A DNA stretch of 64,000 bases, from positions 310,001 to 374,000 of the forward strand of contig NZ_FMZZ01000006.1 in the NCBI RefSeq assembly GCF_900101685.1, written 5' to 3'. The notes below the pieces were generated by a model, which saw nothing but the letters and a program-made list of their open reading frames with translations, searched no databases and was not told the DNA's origin. The DNA comes from Actinokineospora iranica. Lineage in GTDB: Bacteria > Actinomycetota > Actinomycetes > Mycobacteriales > Pseudonocardiaceae. Below are positions 50,079 to 59,341 of this stretch, in pieces. Position numbers and translations under genes: made by a program. Numbering within the stretch: the first letter of the stretch is position 1; each line of letters opens with the position of its first letter.

Positions 50079-51055
50079 CCACCAAGTCCGGCACCCCCAA
50101 GAAGAGCCTGATGCTGTTCTCCGGCCGCGCCCACCCCGAGCTGGCCGAGGAGGTGTCCAAGCACCTCAACGTCGGCATCACCCCGCAGTCGGCCTACGAC
50201 TTCGCCAACGGCGAGATCTTCGTCCGGTTCGAGGAGTCGGTGCGCGGCTGCGACGCGTTCGTCATGCAGAGCGCGTGCGCGCCGATCAACCAGTGGATCA
50301 TGGAGCAGCTGCTCATGGTCGACGCGCTCAAGCGGGCCAGCGCCAAGCGGATCACGGTGATCATGCCGTTCTACCCGTACGCGCGGCAGGACAAGAAGCA
50401 CAAGGGCCGCGAGCCGATCTCCGCGCGCCTGATCGCCGACCTGTTCAAGACCGCAGGCGCGGACCGGATCATGACCGTCGACCTGCACACCGCGCAGATC
50501 CAGGGCTTCTTCGACGGCCCGGTCGACCACCTGTTCGCCCAGAGCCTGCTGGCGAAGTACATCAAGGACAACTACCCGGCCTCGAACATCACCGTGGTCT
50601 CCCCCGACGCCGGTCGCACCAAGCTGGCCGAGAAGTGGGCCGACGACCTCGGCGGCGTGCCGATCGCGTTCATCCACAAGACCCGCGACCCGCTGCGGCC
50701 CAACGAGGTCGTCGCCAACCGCGTCGTCGGCGAGGTCGAGGGCAGGCTGTGCGTGGTCATCGACGACATGGTCGACACCGGCGGCACCATCGCCAAGGCC
50801 ATCCACCAGCTGCTGGACGAGGGCGCGGCGGACGTGGTCATGGCCGCCACCCACGGCGTGCTGTCCGGGCCCGCGAAGGACCGGCTCTCGGCGTGCGGGG
50901 CCAAGGAGGTCGTGTTCACCAACACGCTGCCCATCCCCGACGAGAAGCGGTTCCCGGGCATGACGGTGCTCTCGATCGCGCCGCTGCTGGCCCGCGCGAT
51001 CCAGCAGGTCTTCGAGGACGGCTCGGTCACCTCGCTGTTCGACGGCGACGCCTGA
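50075..51055 (+). CDS. prs: Ribose-phosphate pyrophosphokinase
   Basis: Makes PRPP from ribose 5-phosphate and ATP for nucleotide, His and cell-wall arabinan precursors. The 326-residue product has the flexible loop [22 protein letters not shown], the PRPP loop [17 protein letters not shown] and the segment [18 protein letters not shown] with the catalytic residues. Its ATG lies inside the glmU stop. A GC-rich terminator hairpin follows at 51062-51105. Confidence 0.96.
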   Translation: MTTKSGTPKKSLMLFSGRAHPELAEEVSKHLNVGITPQSAYDFANGEIFVRFEESVRGCDAFVMQSACAPINQWIMEQLLMVDALKRASAKRITVIMPFYPYARQDKKHKGREPISARLIADLFKTAGADRIMTVDLHTAQIQGFFDGPVDHLFAQSLLAKYIKDNYPASNITVVSPDAGRTKLAEKWADDLGGVPIAFIHKTRDPLRPNEVVANRVVGEVEGRLCVVIDDMVDTGGTIAKAIHQLLDEGAADVVMAATHGVLSGPAKDRLSACGAKEVVFTNTLPIPDEKRFPGMTVLSIAPLLARAIQQVFEDGSVTSLFDGDA

Positions 51056-51061
51056 CCGGCT

Positions 51062-51105
51062 GACCCCGGGCGCGGGAGACCCCCGGTTCGCCCCGCGCCC
51101 GGGTC
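51062..51105 (+). terminator. Terminator hairpin after prs
   Basis: GACCCCGGGCGCGGG pairs with the complement ending CCCGCGCCCGGGTC (about 14 bp with one bulge), seven bases after the prs stop. No T-run. Confidence 0.7.
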
Positions 51106-51110
51106 ATGCG

Positions 51111-51277
51111 TAAACTATTCGAGTTGCCTCGGCGAGGCGGGCATCGCGCCTGGCGTGATCGACGTGGCGGATCGCGAACCGTGTACGTCTCGCGCTCTCC
51201 GCGCCCCCTGCCTAGGCTGCCGCCCCGACTGAGAAGTCGCGCCCCCGCCGCACTTTGATCGCAAGGAGAGCATCACC
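51111..51277 (+). promoter_or_regulatory. Promoter and leader of rplY
   Basis: TAAACT (51111-51116) is a good -10 hexamer directly after the prs terminator. About 155 bases of leader follow before the GTG at 51278, with GCCTC-GGC-GAGGC forming a hairpin early in the transcript and AAGGAGAG as ribosome site. A leader this long before a ribosomal protein gene may carry autoregulatory structure; I could not match it to a known motif. Confidence 0.5.
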
Positions 51278-51895
51278 GTGTCCGAGGTACGTCTGGCCGC
51301 CGAACAGCGCACCGAGTTCGGCAAGGGCGCAGCGCGCCGAACCCGTCGTGCAGGCAAGATTCCCGCCGTGCTCTACGGACACGGTTCCGACCCCAAGCAC
51401 CTGGCCCTGCCCGCCCTGGAGTTCGCCCGCGTCGTGCGTGAGCACGGCCAGAACGCGGTGCTGACTCTGAACTTCGACACCGGGGCCGAGCTCGCGCTGA
51501 CCAAGACGGTCACCACGCACCCGCTCAAGAACTACATCGAGCACGTCGACCTGCTGCTGGTCAAGCGCGGCGAGAAGGTCACCGTCGAGGTGCCGATCGT
51601 CATCACCGGCGACCCGAAGTCGGGCACCCTGGTCACCCAGGACCTGACCACCCTGCAGGTCGAGGTCGACGCCCTCAACATCCCCGACCAGGTCGAGCTG
51701 TCCATCGCGGGCGCCGACACGGGCACCCAGATCACCGCCTCGCAGGTCGCCCTGCCCGCTGGCTCGGTCCTGGTGACCGACCCGGACGCCCTGGTCATCG
51801 CCGTCAACGCGGCGCCGACCGCGGCGCAGATGGAGGCCGAGATCGACATCGAGGGCGCGGGCGTCGTCGAGGACGCGCCGCAGAGCGAAAGCTAA
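51278..51895 (+). CDS. rplY: Ribosomal protein bL25, CTC form
   Basis: Binds 5S rRNA in the large subunit. The 205-residue product is the long CTC type: N-terminal L25 domain ([35 protein letters not shown]) and the C-terminal TL5 beta domain. The tail is acidic. GTG start at 51278 after AAGGAGAG. Followed by an 18-bp hairpin and pth, the conserved order. Confidence 0.95.
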   Translation: MSEVRLAAEQRTEFGKGAARRTRRAGKIPAVLYGHGSDPKHLALPALEFARVVREHGQNAVLTLNFDTGAELALTKTVTTHPLKNYIEHVDLLLVKRGEKVTVEVPIVITGDPKSGTLVTQDLTTLQVEVDALNIPDQVELSIAGADTGTQITASQVALPAGSVLVTDPDALVIAVNAAPTAAQMEAEIDIEGAGVVEDAPQSES

Positions 51896-51914
51896 GAGTT
51901 CGCACACATCCGCC

Positions 51915-51954
51915 CCGGTGCCCCGGCCCAGTTCACACTGGGCCGGGGCACCGG
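51915..51954 (+). terminator. Perfect 18-bp hairpin between rplY and pth
   Basis: CCGGTGCCCCGGCCCAGT (51915-51932) pairs perfectly with its complement at 51937-51954 around TCAC, followed by CGGTTT. It ends 23 bases before the pth start, so pth expression may depend on readthrough or a promoter close by. Confidence 0.85.
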
Positions 51955-51977
51955 CGGTTTGGACAGGAGCGCAGGAC

Positions 51978-52562
51978 ATGGCAGGCAGCGACGACGCCCC
52001 CATGATCATCGTGGGGCTGGGCAACCCGGGGCCGAAGTACGCGGGCAACCGGCACAACATCGGCTTCCTCGTCGCCGACGAGCTCGCCGCCCGCGTCGGC
52101 GGCAAGTTCAAGGCGCACAAGGCGGGCGCGGAGGTGGTCGAGGGCAGGCTGGCGGGCGTGCGGGTGGTGCTGGCCAAGCCCCGGTCGTACATGAACGTCT
52201 CCGGCGGGCCGGTCGTGGGCGCCGCGAAGTTCTACAAGGCGCCCCAGGAAAACCTCGTGGTGATACACGATGAGTTGGATTTGCCCTTCGGGACCGTGCG
52301 GCTCAAGCTCGGTGGCGGCGAGAATGGCCACAATGGACTTCGGTCCATCACCAAGTCACTGGGCAGCAAGGAGTACCACCGGGTGCGCTTCGGAATCGGT
52401 CGCCCGCCGGGTCGGATGGACCCGGCCGACTTCGTGCTGCGCGACTTCTCACCAGTGGAGCGCAAGGAGTTGGCCTTCGAGATCGACCGCTGCGCCGACG
52501 CGGTGGAGGCCCTGGTGGGCCAGGGTCTGACGGCCGCCCAGAACGCCTTCCACCCGAGCTGA
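51978..52562 (+). CDS. pth: Peptidyl-tRNA hydrolase
   Basis: Frees tRNA from peptidyl-tRNA dropped by ribosomes. The 194-residue product has the family motif [20 protein letters not shown] with catalytic His in the RHN triad, [13 protein letters not shown], and [11 protein letters not shown] with the second conserved Asp, then [16 protein letters not shown] at 51978 follows a GGAG site; the frame is open to 51918 but that part covers the hairpin. Confidence 0.96.
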   Translation: MAGSDDAPMIIVGLGNPGPKYAGNRHNIGFLVADELAARVGGKFKAHKAGAEVVEGRLAGVRVVLAKPRSYMNVSGGPVVGAAKFYKAPQENLVVIHDELDLPFGTVRLKLGGGENGHNGLRSITKSLGSKEYHRVRFGIGRPPGRMDPADFVLRDFSPVERKELAFEIDRCADAVEALVGQGLTAAQNAFHPS

Positions 52563-52579
52563 GGGAGCTGAGCCCCGCG

Positions 52580-53446
52580 ATGCCGCTGTCACCGAAAGTC
52601 GTCCGCGAGGTCACCTTCGACAAGGCCCCATTCGGCCGCCGGGGCTACCACGAAGACCAGGTGGACGCCTTCCTCGACCGGATCGAAGACGCCCTGGCAG
52701 GCGGCGAGCCGCTGACCGCGCAGGAGGTCCGCGAAGTCGTCTTCGACGCGGCCCCGCTGGTCAAGCGCGGCTACCACGAGGAACAGGTGGACGAGTTCCT
52801 CGACACGATCGCCGTGGAACTGGAGGCCCGCGAGCGCGCCAAGATCGGCAAGCGGGTGCCGATCGCCGCGCCGCGCAAGCCGGTGTCCGCGCAGCCCGCG
52901 CAGATCCAGCAGACCCCACAGACCCCGCCGACGCTGGTCACGCCGACCGCCACCGCCATCCCCCTGAACATCTCCCAGCCCGCCCCGCCCGCCGCCCAGG
53001 AGCCAGCGGCCGCTCCCGCGAGCCCCGACTTCACCTCCCCGGCCGACCTCGTCCTTGGCCCCGGCGCCACCAATGGGCACGGCGCCAGGACCAACGGCCA
53101 TGCGCCCGCTCCCGGCGCGGGCGAGCAGGCCCCGGCGGCCCGCAACGGCCACTCCGCGCCCGCGTCGACGTCCGCGCCGCACGAGATCATCGACCCGTCC
53201 GTCCCGTTCCTGCCGCTGCCGCCCGCGCCCGCGGACGAACGCGGCTACCGCGCCGTCGACGTCGAACGCCTGGCGCACCTGCTGACCCGCGCCGCCTACG
53301 AGAAGGACGGCGGCCCCACCGCCAAGCAGATCGCGAACGCCCCGCTGGCCAGGACCATGTTCGACGGCCAGGGCTACCACCCGGGCGTGATCGACACCGT
53401 CGTCGCGGCCTGGGTGGACGAACTGCGCCGCCGCCGCTCGCCGTGA
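52580..53446 (+). CDS. Protein with DivIVA-type repeats
   Basis: Product of 288 residues. Two tandem short DivIVA-like units occupy the N-terminus: TFDKAPFGRRGYHEDQVDAF with LDRIEDAL, and VFDAAPLVKRGYHEEQVDEF with LDTIAVELE. An Ala/Pro/Gln-rich linker of ~130 residues follows and a third, diverged unit sits at the C-terminus (RTMFDGQGYHPGVIDTVVAA). The units match the DivIVA N-terminal membrane-targeting motif, but no long coiled coil follows, unlike Wag31. Its stop overlaps the next start (GTGA). Polar or septal localisation is inferred from the motif only. Confidence 0.8.
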   Translation: MPLSPKVVREVTFDKAPFGRRGYHEDQVDAFLDRIEDALAGGEPLTAQEVREVVFDAAPLVKRGYHEEQVDEFLDTIAVELEARERAKIGKRVPIAAPRKPVSAQPAQIQQTPQTPPTLVTPTATAIPLNISQPAPPAAQEPAAAPASPDFTSPADLVLGPGATNGHGARTNGHAPAPGAGEQAPAARNGHSAPASTSAPHEIIDPSVPFLPLPPAPADERGYRAVDVERLAHLLTRAAYEKDGGPTAKQIANAPLARTMFDGQGYHPGVIDTVVAAWVDELRRRRSP

Positions 53447-53958
53447 CCCCCGAGGACGTGCGCGCCGTCCGCTTCGCCAGACCAGCGGACAGCCCCGGCT
53501 ACGACGAACGCCAGGTGGACGCCTTCCTCGCCCGCGTCGCCGCCGCCCTGCGCGGCGGCGACGCGCTGACCCCGGCCGACGTGTGGGACGTCGTCTTCGC
53601 CGAGTCCCCACCCGGCCACTACGGCTACCGGGCATCGGACGTCGACGCCTTCCTGGAAGAGGTCGCCGCCGCCCTCCCAGGCGCCCCTCGCCCCGACCCC
53701 GCCGACCACCCGCGCTTCCCACCCGCCCCGCCGGACCGACGCGGCTACGCGGCCGACGAGGTGGACGCCTTCGTCACCCGAATCCACGCGGCCCTGCGCG
53801 GCGCGGACCCGCTCACCGCGGCCGAGGTCACCGAGGTGGTCTTCGCCGCCCCACCACCGGAAGGCCGCGGCTACCGGGAGTCCTCTGTGGACGATTTCCT
53901 GGCCGCTGCGGCGAGTTGGCTCGCGGAACCAGAGCATTCGTCTTCTGACGTCGCCTGA
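53443..53958 (+). CDS. Protein made of four DivIVA-type repeats
   Basis: Product of 171 residues, almost entirely repeats: VRFARPADSPGYDERQVDAF, VFAESPPGHYGYRASDVDAF, FPPAPPDRRGYAADEVDAF and VFAAPPPEGRGYRESSVDDF, each followed by a short amphipathic helix. GTG start at 53443 is coupled to the preceding repeat protein. No coiled coil, signal or other domain. It probably arose from the same ancestor by duplication. Function unknown. Confidence 0.78.
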   Translation: MTPEDVRAVRFARPADSPGYDERQVDAFLARVAAALRGGDALTPADVWDVVFAESPPGHYGYRASDVDAFLEEVAAALPGAPRPDPADHPRFPPAPPDRRGYAADEVDAFVTRIHAALRGADPLTAAEVTEVVFAAPPPEGRGYRESSVDDFLAAAASWLAEPEHSSSDVA

Positions 53959-54032
53959 GCCAGGAATTCGGCAGCGCTGTCTTGCCGTGGCGCGCAAGTT
54001 CGCCGCAGACGTCGGCGGGGTGTCACTTGAGA

Positions 54033-54075
54033 GGCCCCGGAGCCGCCGAGGGATCTCGCTCGGGGCTCCGGGGCC
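54033..54075. terminator. Bidirectional terminator hairpin
   Basis: GGCCCCGGAGCC (54033-54044) pairs perfectly with GGCTCCGGGGCC (54064-54075). It lies between convergent genes (stops at 53958 and 54127), so it can serve both. Confidence 0.75.
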
Positions 54076-54108
54076 GTTTCCCGGTCTCGCGCCACGGCTC
54101 AGGGGCTT

Positions 54109-54150
54109 TCCACTATGGCTTTCCCACTATGGCTTTTCCACTATGACAAC
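54109..54150. repeat. Three short tandem repeats over the stop of the glycine-rich gene
   Basis: Three consecutive near-identical units of 13-14 bases (reading GGCTTTTCCACTAT and close variants on the plus strand) cover the last codons and stop of the gene ending at 54127. Units differ by single-base length changes, which shift the frame, so the annotated C-terminus VIVEKP may change by slippage. Confidence 0.7.
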
Positions 54151-55341
54151 AGCCCCACGCTTGCCGTTCTCGCCCCTGCCTCCCGCGGTGCCGCTGCCAC
54201 CGGTCTCTCCGGATTCGCCGTGCCGATCGAGGACGCAGTCGCGGTTGGAGAAGCTGGTGCCACCGCTCCCGCCGAGGCCGCCCGCGCCGCCCGCACCACC
54301 GTCGCCGCCGCTGCCGCCGCTGCCGCCCGCGCCATAGGCGTACGTGGTGGACCCGATCGTGAAGCTGACCGCGGCCCCACCCGGGCCGCCCGCGCCGCCC
54401 TTGCCGCCCGCGCCGCCGCCACCACCAGGCGCCCACGTGACCTTGCTGGGGTCGCAGGCGTCTTGGCCGTCCGTGCCGCCACCCGCGGCGAGCGCGGCGG
54501 CGGTGGCCTCCCCACCCTTGCCACCGGGGTTGCCGTCCTGCCGCGCGATCTCCGTGCCCTTGACACAGCCGCCGCCAGCGGCGTTCTCACCGCCGCCGCC
54601 ACCGGCGCGTGCGACGCCTGCCTGCCCCTTGCCTTCACCTTCGGCTCCGCCCTTGGCCGAGCCGCCGCCGTAATAGCCACCGCCGCCTGCACTGCCGCCG
54701 AAGCCGGGCCTGCCCGGATTCGGGCTGCTCAATCCGTCGACCACCCGCGCCTCCTGCCCGGAGGCGAAGCTGATCACCGTGGTGGTGGTCCTGGCTTCTT
54801 GGCTGCCCTCACCGCCGTAGGCGCCGCGGCCGTCGGTGCCTGGAGCGCCGTCAAGACCGCCGCCCCAGGTGGAACCACCGCCCCTGCCGCCCGCGCCACC
54901 CCTGCGCTGGGCACCTTCCTTGCCGCCGCGGAGCCCGCTGGAGATGTCCAGATCAGCCATCCTCGACATCTTCGGGTCCACGGTGAAGGTGCACGCGATG
55001 AACGAGCCAGAGCCGCCGCCGCTACCACCGGCCGCGCCGCCGCCACCCTGGCCGCCACCGCCGCCACCACCACCGGTGTGGCCGCCCCAGGCGCCGTTCG
55101 CGCCACCACCGCCGCCACCGCCACTGGCGCCACCGCCGCCGCCCGCGCCGCCGCCACCCGCGCCCCAGAGGTAGACGGTCACCTCCTTGGTGTTCGGGGC
55201 CAGGCGGAACGTCTTCTGGCCGCCCTTGTCGATCACTGTCACCTTCGGCGCGGCCGCAGCCTGCGCGGGGGTGGCGCCCAGAGTCATCAGGCCCAGCACG
55301 GCAGCGCCTGCCGTGGCGAGCGACCGTCGAGTGCGATGCAC
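54127..55341 (-). CDS. Secreted glycine-rich protein
   Basis: Product of 404 residues with a signal peptide (LATAGAAVLGLMTLGATPAQA, cleavage near residue 30). A short beta segment (KVTVIDKGGQKTFRLAPNTK, VTVYLWGAGGGG) leads into long Gly/Ala-rich stretches, interrupted by a cysteine-containing part (SFIACTFTVDPKM) and ending GKRGAVVIVEKP. The W-G-A-G-G-G start and GAVVIV end are typical of glycine-rich domains that fold as polyglycine helices, known from tail fibres and surface proteins. Two to four cysteines could cross-link. Role on the cell surface is inferred. Confidence 0.8.
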   Translation of the reverse strand: MHRTRRSLATAGAAVLGLMTLGATPAQAAAAPKVTVIDKGGQKTFRLAPNTKEVTVYLWGAGGGGAGGGGGASGGGGGGGANGAWGGHTGGGGGGGGQGGGGAAGGSGGGSGSFIACTFTVDPKMSRMADLDISSGLRGGKEGAQRRGGAGGRGGGSTWGGGLDGAPGTDGRGAYGGEGSQEARTTTTVISFASGQEARVVDGLSSPNPGRPGFGGSAGGGGYYGGGSAKGGAEGEGKGQAGVARAGGGGGENAAGGGCVKGTEIARQDGNPGGKGGEATAAALAAGGGTDGQDACDPSKVTWAPGGGGGAGGKGGAGGPGGAAVSFTIGSTTYAYGAGGSGGSGGDGGAGGAGGLGGSGGTSFSNRDCVLDRHGESGETGGSGTAGGRGENGKRGAVVIVEKP

Positions 55342-55538
55342 GATGTCGTGCTCCTTCCACTGTCGTCCAGCGTCGTGGGGACCAAGCAGGCAAGTGCTTT
55401 TGCCCTCAATGGGCTACCGCCGGATGGCCCCGCCGATACTGCGCCGATCGGCGGAAAACGATCATCCGAAGATCACCGAAGGTGGGTGTCAACCCTGACG
55501 ATCGAATGAAGAAGCAGCCGAATACCGGATCGGCGGAC

Positions 55539-57209
55539 TCAGTCCGCGGTCTCGCGGGCGTGGATGGCCGCGGCGAGCTGCTCGCCCGCGGCGGCCCTGC
55601 GGAGCTTGCCCGAGGGGGTTTTGGGGAGCGTGCCGGGCTTGAGCACGATCACCGCGACCGGGCGGGCGTTGACCGCCTCGAACACGCGGGTGCCGACTTC
55701 CTTGCGCAGCACCCGTTCCGCGTCGGTGTCGCCAGCGAGCTTGGATTCGACCACGACCGCGAAGCGCTCGCGGCGGCTGCCAGCGTCGATGCGCACGGCG
55801 ACCGCGTTGCCAGCGCGCACACCCTCCACAGTGGACGCTGCGCGCTCGATGTCGGTGGGGTAGATGTTGCGGCCCGCGAGGATGATGACGTCCTTCTGCC
55901 TGCCGCAGATGACGATCTCACCGTCCACTGTGTACCCGATGTCGCCGGTGGCGAGCCAGCCATCGGCGTCCTGGGTGGCGACGGGGCCGTTCACGGTGAG
56001 GTAGCCCGGGGTCACCGCCGCGCCGCGCAACTGGATCTCACCGACCTCGCGCTCACCGAGCACCCGCCCGCCCTCGGCGACGATGCGCTCCTCGATGCCG
56101 CGCAACGGCCTGCCCAGCAACGCGAAAGACCGCGCCGAGGGGCTGTCCGACGGCACGGCCAGGTTCTCCGACTCCAGCTTGTCCGCGTCGATCCGGTCCA
56201 GGCGCAGGCCTGAGAGCAGCGGCGCGAACGACACGGCCAGCGTCGTCTCGGCCATGCCGTAGGCCGGGAACACGCACTCCGGGCGCATCCCGAACCGGGC
56301 GCCCGCTTCGGTGAACAGGCGGACGGCCTTCTCGTCGATGGGCTCGGCTCCGTTGAGCGCCAACCGAAGCGTCGACAGGTCGTACTTGCCCTCGTCGTCC
56401 ACTCCGGACAGCCGGCGGCCGAGCAGGGCGTAGGCGAAGTTCGGGGCCGCGGTGATCGTGGCCCGGTAGCGGGAGATCAGCTCCGCCCACAGCAGCGGGC
56501 CGGTGAGGAACTCGACCGGGGTGACCTTGACCAGCTCCAAGCCGACCGTCATCGGCACGGTAAGGAAGCCGACCATGCCCATGTCGTGGAACAGCGGCAG
56601 CCAGGACACCATGATGTCGTTGTCCACGTCCAGCTCGGACGCCTCGGTCATCGCGGTCATGTTCGCGAACAGGTTGCCGTGGGTGATCCGCACGGCCTTG
56701 GGCTCGGCCGTCGAACCGCTGGTGAGCTGTAGCAGCGCGGGCGCTTCCTCGCCGACCTCGACCACGTCGGCGACCGGCTCACCGTCGGCGAGGCCGCTCA
56801 GGTTCAGGTAAGCGATGCCGTTCTGCTCCAGCACCGGCGCGAGCTGGTCGAACGGCGCGCCGAGCAGCACCAGCTTCGAGCCGATCATGGCAAGCACCCG
56901 GACGGTGTCCCGCGCCCACTCGGCCAGGTCGGTGCGCGGGGTCGGCTGGTGCAGCATGGTGACGCTGCCACCGGCCAGCCACACCGCCTGCACCGCGGGG
57001 GCGATCGTCACCGGCTCCGCGGCGAGCACCGCGACCGCGCCGTGCTTGGCCAAGCCGCCCGCGATCAGGGAACCGGCCATCCGCGTCGCCCGCTCGTGGA
57101 CCCGCGCCCAGGTGTGGCGCACGGGCGCGGCGGGCTCACCGGTGGTGATCCCCCGCTCCTGCCCGCGGGTGCGCGCGGTGTCCAACAGCATGTCGACAAA
57201 GCGGCTCAT
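55539..57209 (-). CDS. Fatty acyl-AMP/CoA ligase (Pks16/FadD type)
   Basis: Adenylate-forming enzyme of 556 residues that activates a fatty acid. Motifs: ATP loop LLQLTSGSTAEPKAVRITH, A4-like SWLPLFHDMGMVGF, A5 FPAYGMAETTLAV, A7-8 WLATGDIGYTVDGEIVICGR and A10 Lys in LPKTPSGKLRR. The HDMGM segment is typical of fatty acyl-AMP ligases; the insertion that blocks CoA in mycobacterial FAALs cannot be judged by eye. Position beside ispE/ABC-F and pth matches M. tuberculosis Rv1013 (pks16). No polyketide synthase is nearby. Confidence 0.88.
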   Translation of the reverse strand: MSRFVDMLLDTARTRGQERGITTGEPAAPVRHTWARVHERATRMAGSLIAGGLAKHGAVAVLAAEPVTIAPAVQAVWLAGGSVTMLHQPTPRTDLAEWARDTVRVLAMIGSKLVLLGAPFDQLAPVLEQNGIAYLNLSGLADGEPVADVVEVGEEAPALLQLTSGSTAEPKAVRITHGNLFANMTAMTEASELDVDNDIMVSWLPLFHDMGMVGFLTVPMTVGLELVKVTPVEFLTGPLLWAELISRYRATITAAPNFAYALLGRRLSGVDDEGKYDLSTLRLALNGAEPIDEKAVRLFTEAGARFGMRPECVFPAYGMAETTLAVSFAPLLSGLRLDRIDADKLESENLAVPSDSPSARSFALLGRPLRGIEERIVAEGGRVLGEREVGEIQLRGAAVTPGYLTVNGPVATQDADGWLATGDIGYTVDGEIVICGRQKDVIILAGRNIYPTDIERAASTVEGVRAGNAVAVRIDAGSRRERFAVVVESKLAGDTDAERVLRKEVGTRVFEAVNARPVAVIVLKPGTLPKTPSGKLRRAAAGEQLAAAIHARETAD

Positions 57210-57230
57210 GCTTCCCAGCCTAGATCAGGG

Positions 57231-59003
57231 TTACTCCGCGCTATCGGCTGCTTCGAGCCACTTGAGCTCGATTTCTTCCTTCTCCGCGACGACTTCGCGC
57301 AGCTGCGCGTCCAGTTCGAGCAGCTTCTCCGGGTCGGTGGCCGCCTCGGCGAGCGCGGCGTGCAGCCGCGCCTCCTTCTTGCCCAGGGTCTCGAATTGGC
57401 GTTCGAGCCGGGCCAGCTCCTTCTGCGCGGCCCGTCGCTCGGCAGCGCTTCCTTTGCTCTCGGCAGGCCGGGCGGGCTTGGCGGCCGGGACGGCGGCGGC
57501 CAGCGCGGCCGTCCGCCGGGTCAGGTACTCCTCGATGCCGCCGACGAGGTGGGTGACCTTGCCGTCGCCGAACAGCGCCACCACCCGGTCGCACACCCGC
57601 TCGACCAGGTACCGGTCGTGGGAGACCACGACGATGGTGCCCGGCCAGGAGTCGAGCAGGTCCTCCAGCTGCTGGAGGGTGTCGATGTCCAGGTCGTTCG
57701 TCGGCTCGTCGAGCAGCAGGACGTTCGGCTCGGCCATCAGCAGCCGGGCAAGCTGCAACCGGCGGCGCTCACCGCCGGACAGGTCGCCGATCGGCGTCCA
57801 CTGCCGGTTCGCCGGGAACCCGAACCGCTCGGCGAGCTGCGACGCGGACAGCTCCTGCTTGCCGAGGGTGACCCGGCGCGCGACTTCCTCGACGGCCTCC
57901 AGCAGCCGCTGCTCGGCGGGCAGCTCCTGGAGTTCCTGGGTCAGGTGCGCCAGCCGCACCGTCTGCCCCTGCACCCGTTTGCCGCTCGCCGGTTCGGTGT
58001 CGCCTGCGAGCAACCGGAGCACCGTGGTCTTGCCCGACCCGTTGACCCCGACCAGGCCCACCCGGTCCCCCGGGCCGATGCGCCACGTCTCGTGGTCGAG
58101 GATCGGCTTGTCCCCTGCGGAGACCGACACGTCCTCCAGTTCGAGGACGGTCTTGCCCAGCCTGCGCTTGGCGAACGCCACCAGCTCCACGTTGTCCCGC
58201 GGCGGCGGAACATCGGAGATCAGCGCCTCCGCGGCCTCGATCCGGTACCGGGGCTTCGACGTCCGCGCCGGGGCGCCGCGCCGCAGCCACGCGAGTTCCT
58301 TGCGCGCCAGGTTCCGCCGCTTCTCCTCCAGCGTGTCCGCCAGCCGCCCCCGCTCGGCGCGGGCGTAGATCCAGTCCGCGTAACCGCCCTCGTACTGCTC
58401 GACCCGGCCGCCCACGACCTCCCACGTGCGGGTGCACACCGTGTCGAGGAACCACCGGTCGTGCGTCACGACCACCAGCGCGGTGCCGCTGGCGAGCAGG
58501 TGGTCGGCCAGCCACCGCACCCCCTCGACGTCGAGATGGTTGGTCGGCTCGTCCAACACCACGAGGTCGAGTTCCTGCACCAGCGCCGCCGCCAGCGCGA
58601 CCCGCCGCCGCTCGCCACCGGACATCGTGTCGACCGGGTTGTCCAGGCCCAGGTTGATGATCTCCAGGCCCTCCAAGATCGACCGCGCCCGCGCGTCGGC
58701 CGCCCACTGGTGCTCCTCGGTGATCCCCAGCGGGTCCAACACCGCGTGCCGCGCGGTCGACCCCTTGGGCAGCTCGGTGCGCTGGGTGACCACGGCCATC
58801 CGCAGGTCCCGGTTCCGGCTGACCCGCCCGCTGTCCGCGGCCTCGATCCCAGCCAACACCTCCAACAGCGTGGTCTTGCCCCCACCGTTGAGCCCGACCA
58901 CCCCGATCCGGTCGCCTTCCCCGACGCCCAGGGACACCTGGTCCAGCAACGGGCGCACGCCGTAGCTCTTGCTGACGTTCTCCAGGTTGACCAGGTTGGC
59001 CAT
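57231..59003 (-). CDS. ABC-F family ATPase
   Basis: Cytoplasmic twin-ATPase of 590 residues that acts on ribosomes rather than in transport. Domain 1: Walker A GLNGGGKTTLLEVL, signature MSGGERRRVALA, Walker B VVLDEPTNHLD. Domain 2: GVNGSGKTTVLRLL, LSGGERRRLQLA, LLLDEPTNDLD. The linker between is charged and helical; the C-terminal extension is a coiled coil (RLERQFETLGKKEARLHAAL), as in Uup-type members. Whether it protects against an antibiotic or has a housekeeping role is not decidable; the chromosomal position suggests housekeeping. Confidence 0.92.
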   Translation of the reverse strand: MANLVNLENVSKSYGVRPLLDQVSLGVGEGDRIGVVGLNGGGKTTLLEVLAGIEAADSGRVSRNRDLRMAVVTQRTELPKGSTARHAVLDPLGITEEHQWAADARARSILEGLEIINLGLDNPVDTMSGGERRRVALAAALVQELDLVVLDEPTNHLDVEGVRWLADHLLASGTALVVVTHDRWFLDTVCTRTWEVVGGRVEQYEGGYADWIYARAERGRLADTLEEKRRNLARKELAWLRRGAPARTSKPRYRIEAAEALISDVPPPRDNVELVAFAKRRLGKTVLELEDVSVSAGDKPILDHETWRIGPGDRVGLVGVNGSGKTTVLRLLAGDTEPASGKRVQGQTVRLAHLTQELQELPAEQRLLEAVEEVARRVTLGKQELSASQLAERFGFPANRQWTPIGDLSGGERRRLQLARLLMAEPNVLLLDEPTNDLDIDTLQQLEDLLDSWPGTIVVVSHDRYLVERVCDRVVALFGDGKVTHLVGGIEEYLTRRTAALAAAVPAAKPARPAESKGSAAERRAAQKELARLERQFETLGKKEARLHAALAEAATDPEKLLELDAQLREVVAEKEEIELKWLEAADSAE

Positions 59004-59190
59004 CTACCCGCACTTTCGTTGAGATGGTGAAGTCACCCGCGCAACCAGCCGCTGGTGATCCGTGAGTAGAGCCTAGGCAGAGGGACCGCGCCCAGAAGCA
59101 CGGAGGGAGCCACCCCGGAGAAGCCCTAGGCGGTTTCCGTCCCAGCTTCACCCCATCGGGTCTACAAAACCGCACATCAGCGGGCTATCA

Positions 59191-59206
59191 TCGAACATGT
59201 GTTCAC
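59191..59206. promoter_or_regulatory. LexA (SOS) box-like palindrome
   Basis: TCGAACATGTGTTCAC matches the actinobacterial SOS consensus TCGAAC-N4-GTTCGA at ten of twelve defined positions. It lies 136 bases before the Panacea gene at 59342 and 188 bases before the ABC-F start in the other direction. The consensus is established for M. tuberculosis; the assignment here is by pattern only. Confidence 0.6.
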
Positions 59207-59341
59207 ATCTGGCGTTGTCGACTGGTCACCGTTCTCCACGAGCGGCGCTCAGTTGTCGATCTGTCATGCTGTACCTGGAACATCCGTGACCAAGCCGACG
59301 TCGCGGATGGCCTGCGAACCAAACGAAGGAGGTGTCGGCCC

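Noticed and set aside
54115..55509. 464-codon plus-strand frame antisense to the glycine-rich gene
   Set aside because: Ala/Thr/Arg low complexity is what the complement of Gly codons gives; the minus strand has a signal peptide and ordered domain ends.
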